From contig OU015496.1 of NCBI GenBank assembly GCA_907164885.2, positions 101,867,632 through 101,931,631 of the forward strand: DNA of 64,000 bases. Direction: 5' to 3'. The stretch comes from Dolomedes plantarius. Taxonomy: Eukaryota; Arthropoda; Arachnida; Araneae; Dolomedidae. The notes beneath the pieces were generated by a model. It was not told where the DNA came from, did not search any database, and saw only the letters and a list, made by a program, of their open reading frames with translations. Of the stretch, positions 58,506 through 64,000 are shown piece by piece. The stretch's first letter is position 1, and each line of letters begins with the position of its first letter. Position numbers and translations under genes: made by a program.

Positions 58506-60093
58506 AAAATGGCGGGCTTCCACAAAGCAATTTACACGTCTAACAGATTCATAAAAGAAATAAATTTAATCATTTTATCGAAGAAAACGTCCCTTTCCTG
58601 AAACTTCAGATCAAGAATAGCATTTTGGGGATTAGAGAACTTCGCAGTCGACATCGGAAGAAAGCAGGTTCCATGGGAAAATTAATTTCGTTAAAGTTGT
58701 TATGTCTGGGTTACTCCAAAGGTCCCCGATAGGTTAAGATTTAGTTAATTCTTGATACTGATAGCGCATATTTTTAAATTTAATCACCTCAAATAAAGAA
58801 AATTTACTGCTATTAGAACTCCTATACTACGAAATAGAAGTGTATTAAGATATAAATCTCACCCAGTGTTGCAAAAAACACAATTTTGTTTTCAATACAC
58901 AGGTGTATATGGGTACAGATAGGAAACTTTTATATTCCCACCTCTTTGAACCTTTTGTGAAGATTTTGAGAAGGAATCTGAATGTCCCTTTCTAGTTCTC
59001 CCCTCAGATGCCAATTACATTACATTTTATGCATATTATAACGTTTTATGGCTTTAAATAAATGTAATCCGTATCAACTATAATACCCAATTTATAAAGT
59101 GGCAGGAAACTGAAATTAGACATGATTTATTTTACTGTATTCCTTATGAAATTTCAATCTATCAATAAACACTAGTTTGTTAGATGGATTTTTTAATCTT
59201 AACAAAAGAGGAAACCCAGAATAAAAGTGCTATAGAGGAATAAGTTTCATTTGTAGAATTACCTTTTTCCTGGAGTTTGAATCTTCTATTATCTATCTCT
59301 GTCATGCATAGAAACCCAGAGAGAAAACGAAACAGATCCACAACTGCTATAGGAATGCTACAAGACTAATCTTTTAAACGGTTTATTTTACCTTGAGTCT
59401 ATGTTAGTGTCAAATGGGTCCCTCAGTTAATCTCTTTAAGACCAAAATCAAATAGTTTGGGAAGAATAATCGATTTCCAACTTTGTCGGAATTACAGAAC
59501 TTTTATGTAACATGTTATCGCAAGTTAAAAAAATCTAAAGTATGTAGTTTTACGATGTTTTATTTCTCTATGACAAATTTCTCATTTTATTTTTACCATT
59601 AAAATAAAAAAACAATACGGAACCGAATCCTAAGTTTGCAAACAAATCGACATCTAATTTTCATTAATTTAATCTGTATTTATGCCTTAATAAAAAGACG
59701 AAGGAAAACACTTCAAAGGAAGTGTTTTCCGTAGAGACATTATTCTACTTATAAGTATATTACATAGAAAAGTACCTTTTAAATAATGTCTTTTATGCAT
59801 GTTCTTTATATTCAGTTTATTAAACTAAATTGGCTTCCTCTACCTTTGCAAACGGTAACTTGAAAAGAAAGTGTTGGCAATTAAAGTTGTTGAGAATTTC
59901 TCATATGTTAGGAAATTTAATGCTTATATTGTAATATAACGTAAATATTATCATATATATATAATTATAGATGATATAAATAGATAATGGCAAAACGTAT
60001 TAAATTTCCTTAGTGAATATAAAGTAGCATACGCAAGCGATACTAACTGATGCATTTTCTAAATTAATAACAAATATTATATCTTTATATATA
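58506..60093. other. No gene recognised
   Basis: AT-rich noncoding DNA apart from the hairpin at 59703-59730. Confidence 0.55.
59703..59730. repeat. Perfect 12-bp stem hairpin
   Basis: GGAAAACACTTC, loop AAAG, then GAAGTGTTTTCC. No U run follows, so it is not a bacterial-type terminator; function unknown. Confidence 0.85.
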
Positions 60094-61358
60094 CAGGTGG
60101 TTATCAAAATAATGGAAACATCTATCAATATTAGTGGTGTTTATGAAGCTGCTTCGTACTCCTTAAAAAACAAGCCTGGCCACAGGTATTTTTTATATAA
60201 TGTAGTGTATGTATTATTCTATTGTCAGGTAGCAGTAATGAAGCGAAGGGCATCGTGCTTTTGGGGGGAACAGCGTAAAATGTCAAAGCTTGCAGACCCT
60301 GTAAAAAGGGCAAATTTTTGGAACGCGTTTAAATTGGAGTATCTCTTACTGCAACCCCCAGGCTAATGGGTGTTTTTCCAGCTATGGTATCGAAAGTCAT
60401 GATAGCATACAGAGTGCACAGAAAAACATCCTTTGCCGAACAGAATAGTGGATGAAAGGGAGAGCTGAGTGCGGTCGGGGTACTGAAGCGGTTTGTGACA
60501 CGAAGAAAGAAAACAACTACAACCAAAATGACCGAAGAGCTCAGTCAGCATCTGCATGTTCTGTTATCAACCATTAGAGGTAGAAGGGAACTTCACAAGC
60601 AAAGCATTTACAGAAGAGTAGTTATTCCCAAGCCACTTGTAATAGATGCCAATATAAAATACCCTCCACAATGGTGCCACGAACGCAAATCCTGGTTGAG
60701 TAATATGTATAAAAATGGCATTTGGTCCGACCAATCATTGTTTACATTGTTCCTCGCAACAGGACGTGCGTATGTCTGGAGAACACCTACACAAGCGTAA
60801 GATTCTGGCTGCCTCATCTCAACTGTCAATCATGTCGGTAGATCTATCAGGGTTTGGGATGGCATCTCATGGTTTTTTTCAGGCCCTATAGTAATCCTAA
60901 AAGGGAGATTGAATGGGAAGGACTATCTCGAAATTTTAGCTCACAACTCCATCCTATGGTGCAAACATTGCTTCTTGGAAGAGATGGCGTTCTGCGGTAT
61001 GATAATCTCCCCTATACATACAGCTAAATCTATCAAGAATTGGTTTGAAGAGCAAGAAAAAGAAGTCAAATATTTTATCTTGCCCTGTACAATTCCCCCG
61101 AATATAAATCATCCAACCACTGTGATCTGTATAAGCGGATAGATATAGGTATCGATATCCACCACAGCATCTCTACAGAAACTTTCATTATTTTTCCCTG
61201 AAGAATGATATAATATATTCTTAACCAGTATTTATGACTTGTATAATCTAATTCCAAGGTGAATCTGGTAATATTACATTACAAAAGTGATCCTGCACAG
61301 TATTAATAAAGGTTTCCGTGGTGTTTCTTAGTGTTTCCATTACTTTGATAACCACCTG
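60094..61358 (+). mobile_element. Tc1-like DNA transposon, inactive
   Basis: TIRs: CAGGTGGTTATCAAAATAAT at the left and, in reverse complement, CAGGTGGTTATCAAAGTAAT at the right, both continuing GGAAACA. TA precedes the left end; the base pair after the right end is no longer TA. Length 1,265 bp, close to a full Tc1 element. Confidence 0.93.
60235..61257 (+). pseudogene. Tc1-like transposase pseudogene
   Basis: The DNA-binding region is scrambled over frames (KMSKLADPVKRA, then remnants to 60500). The best stretch, 60495-60800, reads FVTRRKKTTTTKMTEELSQH and continues with PLVIDANIKYPPQWCHERKS, NGIWSDQSLFTLFL and GRAYVWRTPTQA: WSDQS stands where the first catalytic Asp motif (FSDES) is expected, with the acidic Glu replaced by Gln. 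Later frames give ISWFFSGPIVILKGRLNGKD, YLEILAHN and RYDNLPYTY, where the second Asp motif is corrupted (DNA to DNL). Many stops. Inactive. Confidence 0.88.
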
Positions 61359-62303
<945 letters not shown>

Positions 62304-63031
62304 GTGAGAATGTGTGCGTGTATGAATAGATAAATATATAGATAGAAAAAGAGACTGAAAAATAACTCGACTATAAAACTGAAACAGATAACTAAAACGA
62401 AAAGAAACCAAATTGAGATAAACTAATAGAAAATTGTTTAATCTCATTCCAAACAGTGCTGACATTTTCATTAAACGAGACAATGTTTTTTTTCCATCAA
62501 AGTAAACGCACATTGGTAATGGACAGGTCTTCAAAACATGAAAGAGAAAGAAACCGTCAAGAAGTGTAGAATCAAGCTGCCTCTTCGTAAACCTTCTAAA
62601 TAACTCGTCACGAGAGGAGTAGTTATAATTCAAGAATTCTCATACAATGGACTAAGCATAGAGCAAAATAGCAAGTAAGACAGCATAAATTCTTTTACAC
62701 ATACAATTAAACTTGTTCACAGAGGCTGAAATTCTCTAATAGTAACAAGTGCACCATAATTATTCATTTAGGAGTATTAAAATGTCATTATTAAAGATAC
62801 AGCAATTGCGCAGAGAGTAAAATATAAAATGTTTATGTGAAGTATTATATTTAAGGATCCTGATATATTATATTTAAGGATCCTGATTATATTAAATTAA
62901 AGAATCCTGATATAAATTGATTTAAATTTAATATAATTGAAATGATATACTCACAGGCCGGAAAAATATTATTTTCAATTTATTATAAAGAATTAAGATA
63001 GGAATTTATAAGCATTTTTTATTACGACAAG
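62304..63031. other. No gene; short triplicated motif
   Basis: A motif TTTAAGGATCCTGAT(A/T)AT recurs at about 62850 and 62875, with a third diverged copy (TTAAAGAATCCTGATAT) at about 62898. AT-rich otherwise. Confidence 0.6.
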
Positions 63032-63032
63032 A

Positions 63033-63129
<97 letters not shown>
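63032..63129. repeat. (TA)n(TG)n microsatellite
   Basis: TA run with one GTA interruption, then a TG run adjoining the Tc1 element. Confidence 0.97.
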
Positions 63130-63131
<2 letters not shown>

Positions 63132-64000
63132 CACCGCTGGCCACTGTAAATGCAACACCCTGAAGGAAACATGCAAGTAACATGCAATTTACAACATGCA
63201 TTAGCGGAGGTGAGATATTATGCAAATGATTAGAATTTCAGCGCAGACGCACATCACGTGCGCCTGTGGCGCCACTTCAAAACGCCATTTAAGGCTTGGA
63301 GATTTGGACGATTTCAAGTTCGGCAATTGTGTTTTTCTTGTGGTTTTTTCAAAAAAACAATCAATTATGCCTCGTCGAAAACAGCGATCATCTTTTGATC
63401 AAGTATCCGAGTTCGACAGAGGAAGGATAGTGGCCTACCGAGATTGTGGATTATCTTTCAGGGAAATCGGTAGTCGTGTTGGACGAAACCAAACAACTGT
63501 AATGCAGATATGTGATCGTTGGATGCAGGAGGGTACGGCGGACCGGCGTGTTCGATCGCATCCACCTCAGCGCACCACTTCACGTGATGACAGGCAAATT
63601 GTGCGCATGGCAGTGACGGATCGCTCAGTCACATCACGAACCATAGCACAGCACATGCAGTCTGTAACGCAACATCCAGTGTCTGCGCGTACCATTCGAC
63701 GCCGTTTACAGCAGAGTGGTCTGTCCGCAAGACGTCCATTGCTTTGTCTACCCTTGACGCAGAACCACAGACGTCTCCGCCGCCAATGGTGCGATGACAG
63801 AAGGATGTGGACGGCAGAATGGAATGAAATTGTCTTTACTGACGAGTCACCCTTCTCTCTGCAACACCACGATTGTCGCATTCGAGTCTGGAGACAACGT
63901 GAAGATAGGATGCTGAACAGTTGCGTTATGCACCGCCACACTGGTCCTGCACCGGGTATTATGGTATGGGGCGGTATTGGATATCACTCTCGCACACCTC
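63132..64000 (+). mobile_element. Tc1-like DNA transposon, left part, cut by window end
   Basis: TA (63130-63131) precedes CACCGCTGGCCACTGTAAAT, followed by GCAACACC, a Tc1-type terminus. The transposase ORF starts 235 bp inside. The right TIR lies outside the window. Confidence 0.88.
63367..64000 (+). CDS. Tc1-like transposase, intact as far as seen (partial at 3' edge)
   Basis: Catalyses cut-and-paste transposition at TA sites. An ATG at 63367 opens a frame with no stop for 211 codons to the window edge; a full Tc1 protein is about 340. It begins MPRRKQRSSFDQ. Residues about 14-57 form the first helix-turn-helix (EFDRGRIVAYRDCGLSFREI, GRNQTTVMQICDRWM); residues about 74-125 form the second (RDDRQIVRMAV..., ARTIRRRLQQSGLSARRPL). 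The first catalytic Asp is D159 in VFTDESPFSL, followed by RIRVWRQREDR and the glycine-rich IMVWGGIGYHSRTP. The linker between the two helix-turn-helix motifs lacks a clear GRPR hook. The second Asp and Glu/Asp lie beyond the window. It is not broken here, unlike the other Tc1 copies. Confidence 0.92.
   Translation, partial: MPRRKQRSSFDQVSEFDRGRIVAYRDCGLSFREIGSRVGRNQTTVMQICDRWMQEGTADRRVRSHPPQRTTSRDDRQIVRMAVTDRSVTSRTIAQHMQSVTQHPVSARTIRRRLQQSGLSARRPLLCLPLTQNHRRLRRQWCDDRRMWTAEWNEIVFTDESPFSLQHHDCRIRVWRQREDRMLNSCVMHRHTGPAPGIMVWGGIGYHSRTP

Overview
The window is eukaryotic genomic DNA, AT-rich, with no operons and no recognisable host protein-coding gene, rRNA or CRISPR array. Nearly everything that can be named is a transposable element or a tandem repeat. 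Degenerate mariner-type transposases of the kind abundant in arachnids, several Tc1-like elements, tRNA-derived SINEs and an LTR element whose ORF starts with a SAP-like retroelement leader suggest an arthropod, most probably a spider or another chelicerate. That assignment is an inference from element types; no host marker gene is present.

Layout. 0-5 kb: a 12-copy 136-bp satellite, a probable Helitron and a dead Tc1 element. 5-12 kb: a LINE-like relic, two hAT-type MITEs, a mariner relic and a SINE head. 13-20 kb: a 372-bp duplication, a pogo-type MITE, a six-copy 273-bp array, a GC-rich repeat pair, a fold-back mariner derivative, a piggyBac-type MITE and a mariner N-terminal relic. 20-31 kb: a short Helitron, a further MITE, SINEs, a pogo-type MITE set in TA microsatellites, a 424-bp mariner derivative and a ~160-bp tandem array.

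31-39 kb: a duplicated dispersed repeat, a complete SINE, then the best resolved structure of the window. This is a mariner element (33644-38810, TIRs about 100 bp) split by a 4.2-kb LTR retrotransposon (33966-38195; 552/555-bp LTRs; target duplication CTGC). The LTR element carries one long ORF (SAP-like segment, coiled coil, acidic/repetitive tail) and no reverse transcriptase, so it must depend on another element for mobility. 42-45 kb: a 748-bp fold-back element and a probable solo LTR. 46.3-53.7 kb: a Ty3/gypsy retrotransposon on the minus strand with both LTRs, polypurine tract, gag, protease, RT, RNase H and integrase, broken by several stops and frameshifts. 55-61 kb: duplications (one with TGACGTCA motifs), a mariner relic and a dead Tc1 element. 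The right edge (63132 onward) enters a Tc1 element whose transposase is still open for 211 codons and may be intact.

The elements are not cooperating genes. The picture is nested insertion and decay: cut-and-paste elements with TA or TTAA targets, LTR elements inserted into them or into TA microsatellites, and internally deleted derivatives that keep mainly their ends.
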